Source: Bacillus sp. ISL-18
GTDB lineage: Bacteria; Bacillota; Bacilli; Bacillales; Cytobacillaceae
Reading direction: 5' to 3'
NCBI RefSeq assembly: GCF_018613415.1
Contig: NZ_JAGGQG010000029.1
Location: 54,562 to 118,561 of the forward strand
Length of the DNA: 64,000 nucleotides
Both the position numbers and the translations under genes were made by a program. This document shows positions 35,854 to 43,512 of the stretch, piece by piece. Position 1 is the stretch's first letter. Every line of letters begins with the position of its first letter. The notes under the pieces were generated by a model. It saw only the letters and a program-made list of their open reading frames with translations, ran no database searches and had not been told where the DNA came from.

Positions 35854-35991
35854 TTAAATACGAGTCTTTTTATCCGTGAAACCAGCTGCACGGTCGGCCA
35901 TCTTAAAATCACGCTGATAGCGTACCTCTTGCATGCTTGTTAAAGAATACTTTCCTCCGCCTCTGCTGTCCTTCTTTTTCTTTTCACCCAT
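35854..35991 (-). CDS. yfhE: YfhE-family small protein
   Basis: A 45-residue basic protein, MGEKKKKDSRGGGKYSLTSM at the N-terminus and ending FTDKKTRI, matching the YfhE family (function unknown). ATG 35991 has AAAGGA 9 bases upstream; an in-frame ATG at 36000 abuts that signal and is unlikely. Lies 121 bases upstream of yfhD on the same strand and divergent from recX, as in related genomes. Confidence 0.75.
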   Translation of the reverse strand: MGEKKKKDSRGGGKYSLTSMQEVRYQRDFKMADRAAGFTDKKTRI

Positions 35992-36166
35992 TGTGCTCAT
36001 TCCTTTCGAAATTAAGTTGAAATTTTAAAGCCTAAGTGCAAATGCATATAACTAAATATGTACTTATTTCCATTTTTACCTGTTCGAAAAAAAAGATACT
36101 GTTTTTTGCAAGATATTTTTAAAAAAGGGTCCTTCCGTATGGTAAAGTAATTTTGAGGTGAAGGAT

Positions 36167-36985
36167 ATGGCCGTTATTACAAAAATCACCACACAACAGA
36201 AGAACCAAGATCGCTTTAACGTGTTTATGGATTATGGAAAAGGCAAAGGCGAGGAATTTGCTTTTAGTGTCGACAGTGATGTATTAATTAAATTTCAACT
36301 TAAAAAGGGAATGGAGCTTGATGATTTTTCCTTTTTAGAAATTCAATACCAAGATGACATCCGCAAGGCTTATAATCTGGCTATAAATTATTTGGCTAGA
36401 AGAATGAGATCGGAAAAAGAAATTGTAGACTACCTGGGTCAAAAAGAAGTGGACGAGCCGGTGATTAACGAGGTTATTCATCGATTAACTGCACAACATT
36501 ATATTAATGATCAGGAATATGCTGTAGCCTTCGTAAGGACCCAAGCAAATACCACCGATAAAGGTCCAAATGTGATTAAAATGGATTTGAGGGAGAAAGG
36601 TATAGCAGAGGCTTTCCTCTTTAAGGCGCTTGAAGAATTTCCTTTGGAGCAGCAGGTTGAAAAGGTAATGAAAATTTCAGTGAAGTTTTATCAAAAAAAT
36701 GCAAAGCTTTCATTTAAAGTTCAAAAACAAAAGCTTGAGCAGTTACTACTGAGAAAAGGTTATTCTTATGATGTTATAAATATTGCGTTTAATGAAGTAG
36801 AGGTACCAAAAGAAGTGGATGAGGAAATGGAAGCTGTTCGATTTCAAGGCGAGAAGGTTCACAGAAAGTATTCTCATCTTGAAGGATTTGAGTATCAGCA
36901 GAAGATAAAGCAAGCATTGTATCGTAAAGGTTTCACGATGGATTTAATTGAGCGTTTTTTAGCAGAGAAAGATGAAAACTTATAA
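36167..36985 (+). CDS. recX: Regulatory protein RecX
   Basis: Modulator that binds RecA filaments. About 272 residues, long as in Bacillus, built of repeated three-helix modules: YNLAINYLARRMRSEKEIVDYL, RLTAQHYINDQEYAVAFV, and KIKQALYRKGFTMDLIERFL at the C-terminus. ATG 36167 behind GAGGTG. No LexA box is evident in the 170 bases upstream. The 52-bp hairpin array starts just downstream, with its first clear unit 116 bases past the stop. Confidence 0.9.
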   Translation: MAVITKITTQQKNQDRFNVFMDYGKGKGEEFAFSVDSDVLIKFQLKKGMELDDFSFLEIQYQDDIRKAYNLAINYLARRMRSEKEIVDYLGQKEVDEPVINEVIHRLTAQHYINDQEYAVAFVRTQANTTDKGPNVIKMDLREKGIAEAFLFKALEEFPLEQQVEKVMKISVKFYQKNAKLSFKVQKQKLEQLLLRKGYSYDVINIAFNEVEVPKEVDEEMEAVRFQGEKVHRKYSHLEGFEYQQKIKQALYRKGFTMDLIERFLAEKDENL

Positions 36986-37100
36986 CGTAAGCTAAGAAGG
37001 GATTAAATGTTTGAAGAGGATAGAATCGAGACAGAGTAAAGCAAGTCTTGCTGTCCGTGTCTGGATTAGAGCAGAATTTAGATAGAGGAGAACAAGTTCT

Positions 37101-37860
37101 GGTGTTTCGTGTCCGAAGGAGGTCCAGGTTTGGACAGCCCAAGTCAATATCCGGTGCTTGTTGTCCGAAGAAGGCCAAGGTTCGGACAGCTTAAGGCGAA
37201 TTCTAGTGCTTGCTGTCCGAAGGAGGCCAAGGTTCGGACAGCCCAAGTCAGTATTCGGTGCTTGCTGTCCGAAAGAGGTCAAGGTTCGGACAGCCGAAGT
37301 CAATATCCGGTGCTTGCTGTCCCAAGTGGATCCAGGTTCGGACAGCTTAAGGCGAATTCTGGTGCTTGCTGTCCGAAGGAGGCCAAGGTTCGGACAGCCC
37401 AAGTCAGTATTCGGTGCATGCTGTCCGAAAGAGGTCAAGGTTCGGACATCCCAAGTCAATATCCGGTGCTTGCTGTCCCAAGTGGATCCAGGTTCGGACA
37501 GCTTAAGGCAAATTCTGGTGCTTGCTGTCCGAAGGAGGCCAAGGTTCGGACAGCCCAAGTCGGTATTGGGTGCTTGCTGTCCGAAGAAGGCCAAGGTTCG
37601 GACAGCTTAAGGCGAATTCTGGTGCTTGCTGTCCGAAGGAGGCCAAGGTTCGGACAGCCCAAGTCGGTATTGGGTGCTTGCTGTCCGAAGAAGGCTAAGG
37701 TTCAGACAGCTTAAGGCGAATTCTGGTGCTTGCTGTCCGAAGAAGGCCAAGGTTCAGACAGCTTAAGGGCGAATTCCGGTGCTTGTTGTCCGAAGGAAGT
37801 CATAGTTCAGACAGCTTAAGGCGAATTCCGGTGTTTGTTGTCCGAATGGACCTAGTCAAG
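37101..37860. repeat. Tandem array of 52-bp hairpin units
   Basis: Fourteen consecutive units begin at 37101, 37153, 37205, 37257, 37309, 37361, 37413, 37465, 37517, 37569, 37621, 37673, 37725 (53 bp) and 37778. A truncated fifteenth follows at 37830 and a decayed unit precedes at about 37045-37100. Each unit reads GGTGCTTGCTGTCCGAA, an 11-base centre, TTCGGACAGC, then a 14-15 base tail of two kinds (TTAAGGCGAATTCT or CCAAGTCAGTATTC). GCTGTCCGAA and TTCGGACAGC form a 10-bp stem. A unit I counted is about 58% GC, well above its surroundings. Confidence 0.97.
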
Positions 37861-37917
37861 ACGAATTGTACAGATTTTTATATACTAGAATAAAGAGAAA
37901 TGGAGAGTGGGTCTTAC

Positions 37918-38241
37918 ATGCAGCAAGAGCAACGCTATAGTGAAATGAATGAGTTTGAACTAAGACAAGAAATTGCCGATCTTAAGGAAAAAGCGAGAAA
38001 AGCGGAGCAAATGGGTATGGTTAATGAATTTGCTGTTCTTGAAAGAAAGGTACAAATGGCGCGCGCTTATATGATGGACCCCGCAGCGTTTTTACCTGGA
38101 GAAATTTATCAAATTGAGGGGGACCCTGGACAGTATTTTAAAATTGATTATATGAACGGTGTTTTTGCATGGGGCTACCGTTTAAAGGGTAATGGTAAAG
38201 AAGAAGCATTGCCCATCTCAGTGTTAACGCCCTTAAAGTAA
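37918..38241 (+). CDS. yfhH: YfhH family protein (DUF1811)
   Basis: About 107 residues: an N-terminal helical part (FELRQEIADLKEKARKAEQM, VLERKVQMARAYMMDP) and a small beta domain with NGVFAWGYRL and EALPISVL, matching Bacillus YfhH throughout. Function unknown. ATG 37918 behind GGAGAGTGGG; ATG 37900 is in frame but weaker. Its promoter must lie between the repeat array and the gene or inside the array. Confidence 0.88.
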   Translation: MQQEQRYSEMNEFELRQEIADLKEKARKAEQMGMVNEFAVLERKVQMARAYMMDPAAFLPGEIYQIEGDPGQYFKIDYMNGVFAWGYRLKGNGKEEALPISVLTPLK

Positions 38242-38244
38242 AAC

Positions 38245-38271
38245 AACAAACCAGAGTATACTTCTGGTTTG
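38245..38271 (+). terminator. Hairpin after yfhH
   Basis: ACAAACCAGA pairs with TCTGGTTTGT around GTATACT; the T-run is weak (CCTCTTAT). Confidence 0.6.
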
Positions 38272-38290
38272 TCCTCTTATACTTTGAGAA

Positions 38291-38413
38291 TTGGCAAGTT
38301 TCAGCGCCTAGGGGTTCGGGGGCATAAGCCAATCCGTCAAGAAGACTAAAGAACAGCCTTCTCGCCGGCTCGTCTTATGCCTGTCACCCCTGGTCAAGGC
38401 GCTTCCGCTCTTC
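38291..38413 (+). repeat. Intergenic hairpin repeat, class II, copy next to sspK
   Basis: Outer arms AGCGCCTAGGGG and CCCCTGGTCAAGGCGCTT pair, and the interior holds CATAAGCC...CTTATG and AGAAG...CTTCT stems. It is about 90% alike by eye to the copy at 40060-40187. Its end touches the stop codon of sspK on the opposite strand. Confidence 0.85.
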
Positions 38414-38416
38414 AGT

Positions 38417-38596
38417 TTATTTCCAGACTGCTTGCGGTGATTCGTCATCGCGTTCCCCGGAAGCACGCATACGTTCTTGCGGGTGAGTATTAATGCTGCC
38501 GTCAGCTCTTGTGGAAGCATATTCCGCTTTAGCGCGCGGTTCTCCCTCAAGTTTGTTATTACTTTGATTTGGGAAATTCGTTGCCTTATTTCTCAT
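38417..38596 (-). CDS. sspK: Small acid-soluble spore protein K
   Basis: A 59-residue minor spore protein. The central EGEPRAKAEYASTRADGSIN and THPQERMRASGER match SspK (YfhJ neighbour) of B. subtilis almost residue for residue, with a slightly longer C-terminus. TTGGAGG precedes ATG. The protein is made in the forespore; a fitting sigma-G-like promoter lies upstream on the minus strand. Its location between yfhH and yfhJ agrees with B. subtilis. Confidence 0.92.
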   Translation of the reverse strand: MRNKATNFPNQSNNKLEGEPRAKAEYASTRADGSINTHPQERMRASGERDDESPQAVWK

Positions 38597-38666
38597 GATT
38601 TACCTCCAATTAGGGAATGAGAAAAACGTGAAAAGCATCATATTCTACGTGCTAACCACGTAACGT

Positions 38667-38695
38667 TAGTATGGCTTATTGCTTGAAGGATATGT
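38667..38695 (-). promoter_or_regulatory. Possible sigma-G promoter of sspK
   Basis: On the minus strand ACATA (-35) and CATACTA (-10, matching CATWHTA) are 17 bases apart, about 70 bases before the sspK start. Confidence 0.4.
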
Positions 38696-38724
38696 TATAA
38701 GAAAATGGTAATGGGGTGTTGTTG

Positions 38725-38976
38725 ATGAATGAATACCATGAAAGACTTATTAAGTTGTTAATGGATAAAAACGGACAGTTAAGTTATGATCAGGCCCGGA
38801 CATGGGTGGAGTTATTATGGGATGATTTTGAAACCACTTACGCGAAGGCTGGCCGGGAATACAAGGGCAGTGAAATGGCGGAGCGGATTGTTACCCAATG
38901 GATTCAAAATTATGGTGACAAACTACATGAGTTTGTCGCAACAAATCCTAAGTATAAAAAATTTCTTACACAATAA
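38725..38976 (+). CDS. yfhJ: YfhJ family protein (WVELL domain)
   Basis: About 83 residues, acidic and helical, with the eponymous ARTWVELLWDDFETTYAKAG segment and MAERIVTQWIQNYG. Function unknown; conserved across Bacillus. GGGGTG lies 6 bases before ATG 38725. Upstream in-frame GTG/TTG codons at 38716-38722 overlap that signal. Convergent with yfhP through a shared terminator. Confidence 0.85.
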   Translation: MNEYHERLIKLLMDKNGQLSYDQARTWVELLWDDFETTYAKAGREYKGSEMAERIVTQWIQNYGDKLHEFVATNPKYKKFLTQ

Positions 38977-38977
38977 A

Positions 38978-39005
38978 AAAGAAGGGCATAAAGTTAGCCC
39001 TTCTT
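38978..39005. terminator. Convergent terminator between yfhJ and yfhP
   Basis: GAAGGGC and GCCCTTC pair around ATAAAGTTA. A-run before and TTCTTAA after serve both strands. Confidence 0.7.
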
Positions 39006-39984
39006 AACTGGGAATGATACTCAACTTCTTTCGTAATTTCTTCTCACTAAACACCCAGCCCGTATAAGAGCTAATTGGTTGTAAATCAAAGTCTAATTGA
39101 ACAACCGCTACAAACGGGTAGTGACCATTGCTTCGATAACGCAAATCAATAAACCGGACTTCATAAAAATCGCTATACTCATCAACCTCCCAGCGATAGA
39201 CAGGGGAGAATGATAAGAAGGCTGATAGGTTTTTATCCTTCTTCGCTGCTTCAATTACAGGGGTATTAGGAACAGGGACTCGGATAAACCGGTCAAGGAT
39301 CTCGACATGTTGATTAACAGATCTCCCTACAAAAAACTCCTTCTCATTCATTGCTGCAATTCTCCATTGATGAAATCGCATCGTTGGTGCAATAATCACT
39401 TCTGTGGCGTCTGGAATTAGACTTTTTACATCCGTTAAGACTTTCATCTTCGCTAAATATCTCCGAATGTAGTATGCGAAGACGACAGCATACATAATTA
39501 AAAAGGTAACTCCTGGTTTTGCCCCTAATATCCAAATAAATATGCCGATCACATGAATAGCAAAAATAATTGGATCAAATGTATTAATAACTCCGAGCGC
39601 TACCCATTTAGAAGAGAAGGGTCTAAGGGCTTGGGTCCCATAGGCATTAAATATATCAACAAAAACATGGATAAACACTGCAGCAAAAGTCCAAGCCCAT
39701 AAATGCAATAAATTTGCACCTGAGAAAAATGGATAGATAACCATTGTAATAAGGAGCGGCCATAAAATAACTGCGGGAATGGAGTGGGTCACTCCGCGAT
39801 GATTTCGGATATAGATTGCATTGTTTCTAAGTTTTAATACAGTGTCAATATCTGGTATTTGCGAGCCTGCAATTGTCCCAATTAATACACTTACTGCCGT
39901 AGCATGACTGCCGGCAACCACTGGGTCAAGCGTTGCAAGACCACCTAAAGCAATACCCATGACTACATGAGTTCCAGTATCCAA
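39004..39984 (-). CDS. yfhP: YfhP, membrane-bound metal-dependent hydrolase family
   Basis: A 326-residue protein whose first half holds several membrane helices with conserved histidines (RNHRGVTHSIPAV, near residue 58) of the YdjM/DUF457 family. The second half, from about 190, is soluble and beta-rich. GGGGGAA precedes ATG 39984. Same gene and position as B. subtilis yfhP, immediately before mutY. Activity is not established; hydrolase is a family label. Confidence 0.85.
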   Translation of the reverse strand: MDTGTHVVMGIALGGLATLDPVVAGSHATAVSVLIGTIAGSQIPDIDTVLKLRNNAIYIRNHRGVTHSIPAVILWPLLITMVIYPFFSGANLLHLWAWTFAAVFIHVFVDIFNAYGTQALRPFSSKWVALGVINTFDPIIFAIHVIGIFIWILGAKPGVTFLIMYAVVFAYYIRRYLAKMKVLTDVKSLIPDATEVIIAPTMRFHQWRIAAMNEKEFFVGRSVNQHVEILDRFIRVPVPNTPVIEAAKKDKNLSAFLSFSPVYRWEVDEYSDFYEVRFIDLRYRSNGHYPFVAVVQLDFDLQPISSYTGWVFSEKKLRKKLSIIPS

Positions 39985-40059
39985 ATGAAAATTCCCCCTT
40001 TAAAATAATCTTGTCAAAAAAGGTAATTTAGCTTATCGTTAATAATTGTACGTTAGAAA

Positions 40060-40187
40060 TGTCCAGCTGCAGCGCCTAGGGGCTCGGGGTCATAAGCCGA
40101 TCCGTCAAGAAGGTTAAAGAACAACCTTCTCGCCGGCCCGTCTTATGCCTGTCGCCCCTGGTCAAGGCGCTTCCGCTTTTCTTTTTA
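40060..40187 (+). repeat. Intergenic hairpin repeat, class II, copy before mutY
   Basis: Starts TGTCCAGCTGCAGCGCCTAG and ends CAAGGCGCTTCCGCTTTTC followed by TTTTTATTTT. Nested stems: AGCGCC/GGCGCT, AGGGGC/GCCCCT, CATAAG/CTTATG and AGAAGGTT/AACCTTCT. The T-rich end suggests terminator activity on the plus strand. Confidence 0.88.
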
Positions 40188-40233
40188 TTTTCCCTTTTTT
40201 CGAGGTGTTTAACAATCTGGAGGAACAAAAGTT

Positions 40234-41334
40234 ATGATTATTGAACATGAAAATTCTGAAAAAATCAATATAAATGCATTTCAAACTGATTTAATTACCT
40301 GGTTTAAAAGGGAACAACGTGATCTTCCGTGGCGAAAGGATCAGGATCCTTATAAAGTTTGGGTTTCAGAAATAATGCTTCAGCAAACAAGAGTTGATAC
40401 GGTAATCCCTTATTTCAATCGATTTATCGAATGGTTTCCGACAATTGATGCATTGGCAGATGCGGATGAAGACAAAGTGCTGAAAGCATGGGAAGGTCTT
40501 GGCTATTATTCTCGTGTGCGAAATCTTCAATCCGCGGTAAAAGAAGTAAGAGAAAGATATAATGGCGAAGTGCCAAGTAGTCCAAAGGAAATCGCTGAAC
40601 TAAAGGGAGTAGGACCTTACACAGCTGGTGCCATTTTAAGTATTGCTTATGGTATTCCTGAGCCTGCTGTCGATGGAAATGTGATGAGGGTATTGTCTCG
40701 GATCCTTTCAATTTGGGATGATATTGCAAAACCATCATCGAGGAAAATTTTTGAACAGGCAGTCCGTACATTAATTTCACATGATGACCCATCAGCATTT
40801 AATCAAGCCTTGATGGAGCTTGGTGCATTAATTTGCACCCCTACATCACCCTCATGTCTTTTATGCCCCGTCCGAGAGCATTGCCAAGCTTTTTCCGAAG
40901 GAGTACATGAGGAGCTTCCTGTTAAAACCAAGAAAACAAAATCCCGGAATGTTCAACTTGCCTCTGCAGTTCTATCCAACACAGAAGGAAAAATCCTTAT
41001 CCATAAGCGTCCAACTAGCGGCTTGCTTGCAAATTTGTGGGAATTTCCAAGTGTTGAGCTGCATCATAGCCTGCAAAATGAACGGGATCAGATCGTTAAG
41101 CTTTTTAACTCAGAGCTGCAGTTAGAACCATATCTCGAAAAGATTATTGGTCAAATCGATCATGTTTTTTCCCATTTGGTTTGGAACATTATGGTTTATA
41201 CAGGAACACTTTCTACAGATTTTCAGGAAAGTGAGGATTGGAGGCTTGTTTCCATTAAACAAATGGAAGAATACGCCTTTCCTGTGTCCTATCAGAAGAT
41301 CTTCCAAATGTATCTAAATTCCAAAGAGGAATAA
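40234..41334 (+). CDS. mutY: A/G-specific adenine glycosylase
   Basis: Removes adenine mispaired with 8-oxoguanine. 366 residues: N-terminal SEIMLQQTRVDTVIPYF with the catalytic glutamate, helix-hairpin-helix LKGVGPYTAGAILS and catalytic aspartate in PAVDGNVMRV. The 4Fe-4S loop has four cysteines (C-x6-C-x2-C-x5-C, from CTPTSPSCLLC). A C-terminal NUDIX-like domain starts at about 235 and reads 8-oxoG. GGAGGAAC precedes ATG. Confidence 0.95.
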   Translation: MIIEHENSEKININAFQTDLITWFKREQRDLPWRKDQDPYKVWVSEIMLQQTRVDTVIPYFNRFIEWFPTIDALADADEDKVLKAWEGLGYYSRVRNLQSAVKEVRERYNGEVPSSPKEIAELKGVGPYTAGAILSIAYGIPEPAVDGNVMRVLSRILSIWDDIAKPSSRKIFEQAVRTLISHDDPSAFNQALMELGALICTPTSPSCLLCPVREHCQAFSEGVHEELPVKTKKTKSRNVQLASAVLSNTEGKILIHKRPTSGLLANLWEFPSVELHHSLQNERDQIVKLFNSELQLEPYLEKIIGQIDHVFSHLVWNIMVYTGTLSTDFQESEDWRLVSIKQMEEYAFPVSYQKIFQMYLNSKEE

Positions 41335-41361
41335 ACGCTGTTGCATGCGTTTATTCCTCTT
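41324..41361. terminator. Convergent terminator overlapping the mutY stop
   Basis: GAGGAATAAACGC pairs perfectly with GCGTTTATTCCTC. The stem begins inside the last mutY codons and ends in CTTTTAAG; it also serves yfhS from the other side. Confidence 0.85.
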
Positions 41362-41370
41362 TTAAGTATA

Positions 41371-41595
41371 TTAATCGTATACGGTTTTTGTTCCATGGGT
41401 ATAATCAGCTTCTTGCCGTTTCATCCCGCCGCGATTTTCAATTTCCTCAATAATTTCTCGATGAATCGTCTGCCCCTCACTATTAAGATATGGAGCAATT
41501 TGTTGAAATGAATGATGATAAAAGGCTAATTCGCTATCCTTCCAATCCGTTTTTGCCATCATTGAAAGTTCTGTCATATCTCGTCCTACATACAT
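41371..41595 (-). CDS. yfhS: YfhS-like small protein
   Basis: A 74-residue soluble protein (MYVGRDMTELSMMAKTDWKD ... THGTKTVYD). Size and place between mutY and fabL match B. subtilis yfhS, whose function I do not know. Ribosome signals AGGGGG and AAGGA lie upstream. The call is by synteny and general resemblance. Confidence 0.7.
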   Translation of the reverse strand: MYVGRDMTELSMMAKTDWKDSELAFYHHSFQQIAPYLNSEGQTIHREIIEEIENRGGMKRQEADYTHGTKTVYD

Positions 41596-41735
41596 ATCCT
41601 TAAGATTCCCCCTAACTTGTCTTTCATTTTAGTGTTTTATATTAATTGTCTTCTATTCATGGAAAAGATAAAATGAATAGAAAAGTGAAGCGTCTCAAGC
41701 TTTCTAAAAAAATTACATAGAAGGAGTTTTTTTAT

Positions 41736-42485
41736 ATGACACAAAAAGTTGCACTTATTACAGGTAGCAGTAGAGGGATTGGAAAGGCCACAGCCCTCCG
41801 CTTAGCAGAAGCGGGCTACGATATTGTAATTAACTATGCACGTAGTAAAAAGTCTGCCTTAGAGGTCGCGGAAAAGATTGAAGCATTGGGCAGGAAAGTA
41901 TTAGTGGTTAAGGCCAATGTAGGTGACGTGGCTAAAATAAAAGATATGTTTGCTCAAATCGACCAAGAATTTGGCCGTTTAGATATCTTTGTAAATAATG
42001 CAGCTTCGGGTGTTCAGCGTCCAGTAATGGAATTGGAAGAATCCCACTGGGATTGGACGTTAAATATCAATAGTAAAGCTCTCTTATTTTGTGCCCAGGA
42101 AGCAGCAAAATTAATGGAAAGAAACGGCGGCGGAAAAATTGTCAGCATTAGCTCACTTGGATCCATTCGTTATTTAGAAAATTATACAGTAGTAGGTGTG
42201 TCGAAGGCAGCCCTAGAAGCGTTAACCCGCTATTTAGCAGTAGAATTAGCGCAAAAAAATATCATTGTTAATGCCGTGTCCGGCGGTGCAGTGGATACCG
42301 AAGCATTAAAACACTTTCCTAATCGAGAGGAGCTTCTTCAAGAGGCTAGGGAAAAAACGCCCGCAGGAAAAATGGTGGAAATTGATGACATCGTTAACAG
42401 TGTAATGTTTCTTTTATCAGATGATGCCAGCATGATCAGGGGGCAAACGATTATTGTGGATGGAGGAATTTCTTTACTGGTTTAA
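41736..42485 (+). CDS. fabL: Enoyl-[acyl-carrier-protein] reductase FabL
   Basis: NADPH-dependent last step of fatty-acid elongation, a short-chain dehydrogenase. 249 residues: GSSRGIGKA cofactor loop, NNAASG, the catalytic Y-x6-K in ENYTVVGVSKAA, and C-terminal GQTIIVDGG. Sequence and position (after yfhS, before sspE) are those of FabL, the triclosan-tolerant Bacillus isozyme, rather than FabI. GAAGGAG precedes ATG. Confidence 0.93.
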   Translation: MTQKVALITGSSRGIGKATALRLAEAGYDIVINYARSKKSALEVAEKIEALGRKVLVVKANVGDVAKIKDMFAQIDQEFGRLDIFVNNAASGVQRPVMELEESHWDWTLNINSKALLFCAQEAAKLMERNGGGKIVSISSLGSIRYLENYTVVGVSKAALEALTRYLAVELAQKNIIVNAVSGGAVDTEALKHFPNREELLQEAREKTPAGKMVEIDDIVNSVMFLLSDDASMIRGQTIIVDGGISLLV

Positions 42486-42517
42486 AATTAAAAAAATTAT
42501 TTTTCAATAATTTTTTT

Positions 42518-42547
42518 GGATATTCTCCACGAAGCCTGGACATATTA
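42518..42547 (+). promoter_or_regulatory. Sigma-G-type promoter of sspE
   Basis: GGATA and CATATTA are separated by exactly 18 bases, matching the forespore sigma-G pattern (GHATR, 18, CATWHTA) except for one -35 base. Confidence 0.6.
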
Positions 42548-42567
42548 ATTTCGTGGAGGTGATATCA

Positions 42568-42885
42568 ATGGCAAACTTCAATCAACAGCCAAACAAAACA
42601 TCTGCTGGAACTAACATCCAGGAAGTAAGACAGCAAAATGCTCAATCTGCACAAGGCGGTTCACAAGGATCCCAAGGTTCTTTTGGAACTGAATTTGCAA
42701 GCGAGACTAATGCTCAAGAAGTAAGACAGCAAAATGCTCAATCTGCACAAGGCGGTTCACAAGGATCCCAAGGTTCTTTCGGAACTGAATTCGCTAGCGA
42801 AACGAATGCTCAAGAAGTAAGACAACAAAATCAGCAAGCTGAATCTCGTAAGAACCAAAATAGCGGTCAATTCGGCCAAAGCTAA
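42568..42885 (+). CDS. sspE: Gamma-type small acid-soluble spore protein
   Basis: A 105-residue, Gln/Asn/Ser-rich storage protein of the spore core, not DNA-binding. Two 32-residue repeats each end in GTEFASETNAQ, containing the TEFASE site cut by germination protease GPR. ATG 42568 behind GTGGAGGTG. At DNA level the repeats have a 96-base period and are nearly identical over about 70 bases, a sign of recent internal duplication or conversion. Placed as in B. subtilis between fabL and ygaB. Confidence 0.95.
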   Translation: MANFNQQPNKTSAGTNIQEVRQQNAQSAQGGSQGSQGSFGTEFASETNAQEVRQQNAQSAQGGSQGSQGSFGTEFASETNAQEVRQQNQQAESRKNQNSGQFGQS

Positions 42886-42901
42886 TAGGCATACTTAATA
42901 A

Positions 42902-42935
42902 GAAGGCACTCTTCATTCGTAAGAGTGTCTTCTTT
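42902..42935 (+). terminator. Terminator after sspE
   Basis: GAAGGCACTCTT pairs with AAGAGTGTCTTC around CATTCGT, followed by TTTCCT. Confidence 0.75.
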
Positions 42936-42967
42936 CCTGTTCAAGGCGCTTACGCTTTTCTTTTTTT
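42936..42967 (+). repeat. 3' remnant of the intergenic hairpin repeat
   Basis: CTGTTCAAGGCGCTTACGC and TTTTCTTTTTTTC match only the closing end of the repeat family seen at 40060 and 56075; the 5' arm is missing. Confidence 0.65.
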
Positions 42968-43063
42968 CGACAAAACTTCCTGTATGTTTACAGAAGTAGT
43001 CAAAGGGAAAAAGGAGTTTTTCCAGAATACATATAATAGCTAAAAAATAAGGCGGTGAGGGAA

Positions 43064-43321
43064 ATGGATCATTTTAACCGATTAGTTTCCGAACAAATGG
43101 CGACCATGGAAAAATTGTTATATCTGCAAGCAGAACTTGAGCGATGTCAGGAAATAGAGGAAGAGCTGCAGACATTACAAAATGCAACCAATCTGGAGAG
43201 CGTTCAAAACGATATTCAGGCCATGAAAAAAGAGCTGAAAGAGATACAAATTATTTTTGAAAAGCAAACAGAAGAAGTTATCAATTCCTATCGGGAAATG
43301 AATTTAACTCCATCCCTGTAG
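43064..43321 (+). CDS. ygaB: YgaB family coiled-coil protein
   Basis: An 85-residue acidic, heptad-rich protein (LLYLQAELERCQEIEEELQT, IQAMKKELKEIQIIFEKQTE) predicted to be a single coiled coil. It matches Bacillus YgaB in sequence and place; function unknown. GGCGGTGAGGG precedes ATG 43064. An in-frame GTG at 43055 lies inside the ribosome site. Closed by a terminator. Confidence 0.85.
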   Translation: MDHFNRLVSEQMATMEKLLYLQAELERCQEIEEELQTLQNATNLESVQNDIQAMKKELKEIQIIFEKQTEEVINSYREMNLTPSL

Positions 43322-43359
43322 TTTTTGAACCAAAAACAAGGAAAAATTACACATTTTTT

Positions 43360-43391
43360 ACAAAGAGCCAGTGAATTCTGGCTCTTTTGTT
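43360..43391 (+). terminator. Terminator after ygaB
   Basis: ACAAAGAGCCAG pairs with CTGGCTCTTTTGT, with T-rich tail. Confidence 0.85.
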
Positions 43392-43512
43392 TTAAATTCT
43401 TGTCTTAACCGTTATAATAATAGAAAATAGGAATTTTACTTTGTAACCTTTTGTCGTATGTAAATGTTAAGAGTAGGTTTCAAAGCGTTCAGAAATGAAG
43501 GTAGGGGAGAAA

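Noticed and set aside
36992..37714. Long open frames of 150-200 codons on both strands in the repeat array
   Set aside because: They are produced by the 52-base repeat, have no ribosome sites, and encode only frame-shifted copies of the same repeat.
37101..37860. CRISPR array
   Set aside because: Units are contiguous with no unique spacers, the whole 52 bases repeat, and no cas genes are present in the window.
38308..38550. 80-codon minus-strand frame overlapping sspK and the repeat
   Set aside because: It reads the hairpin repeat in another frame; SspK itself is clearly encoded at 38417-38596.
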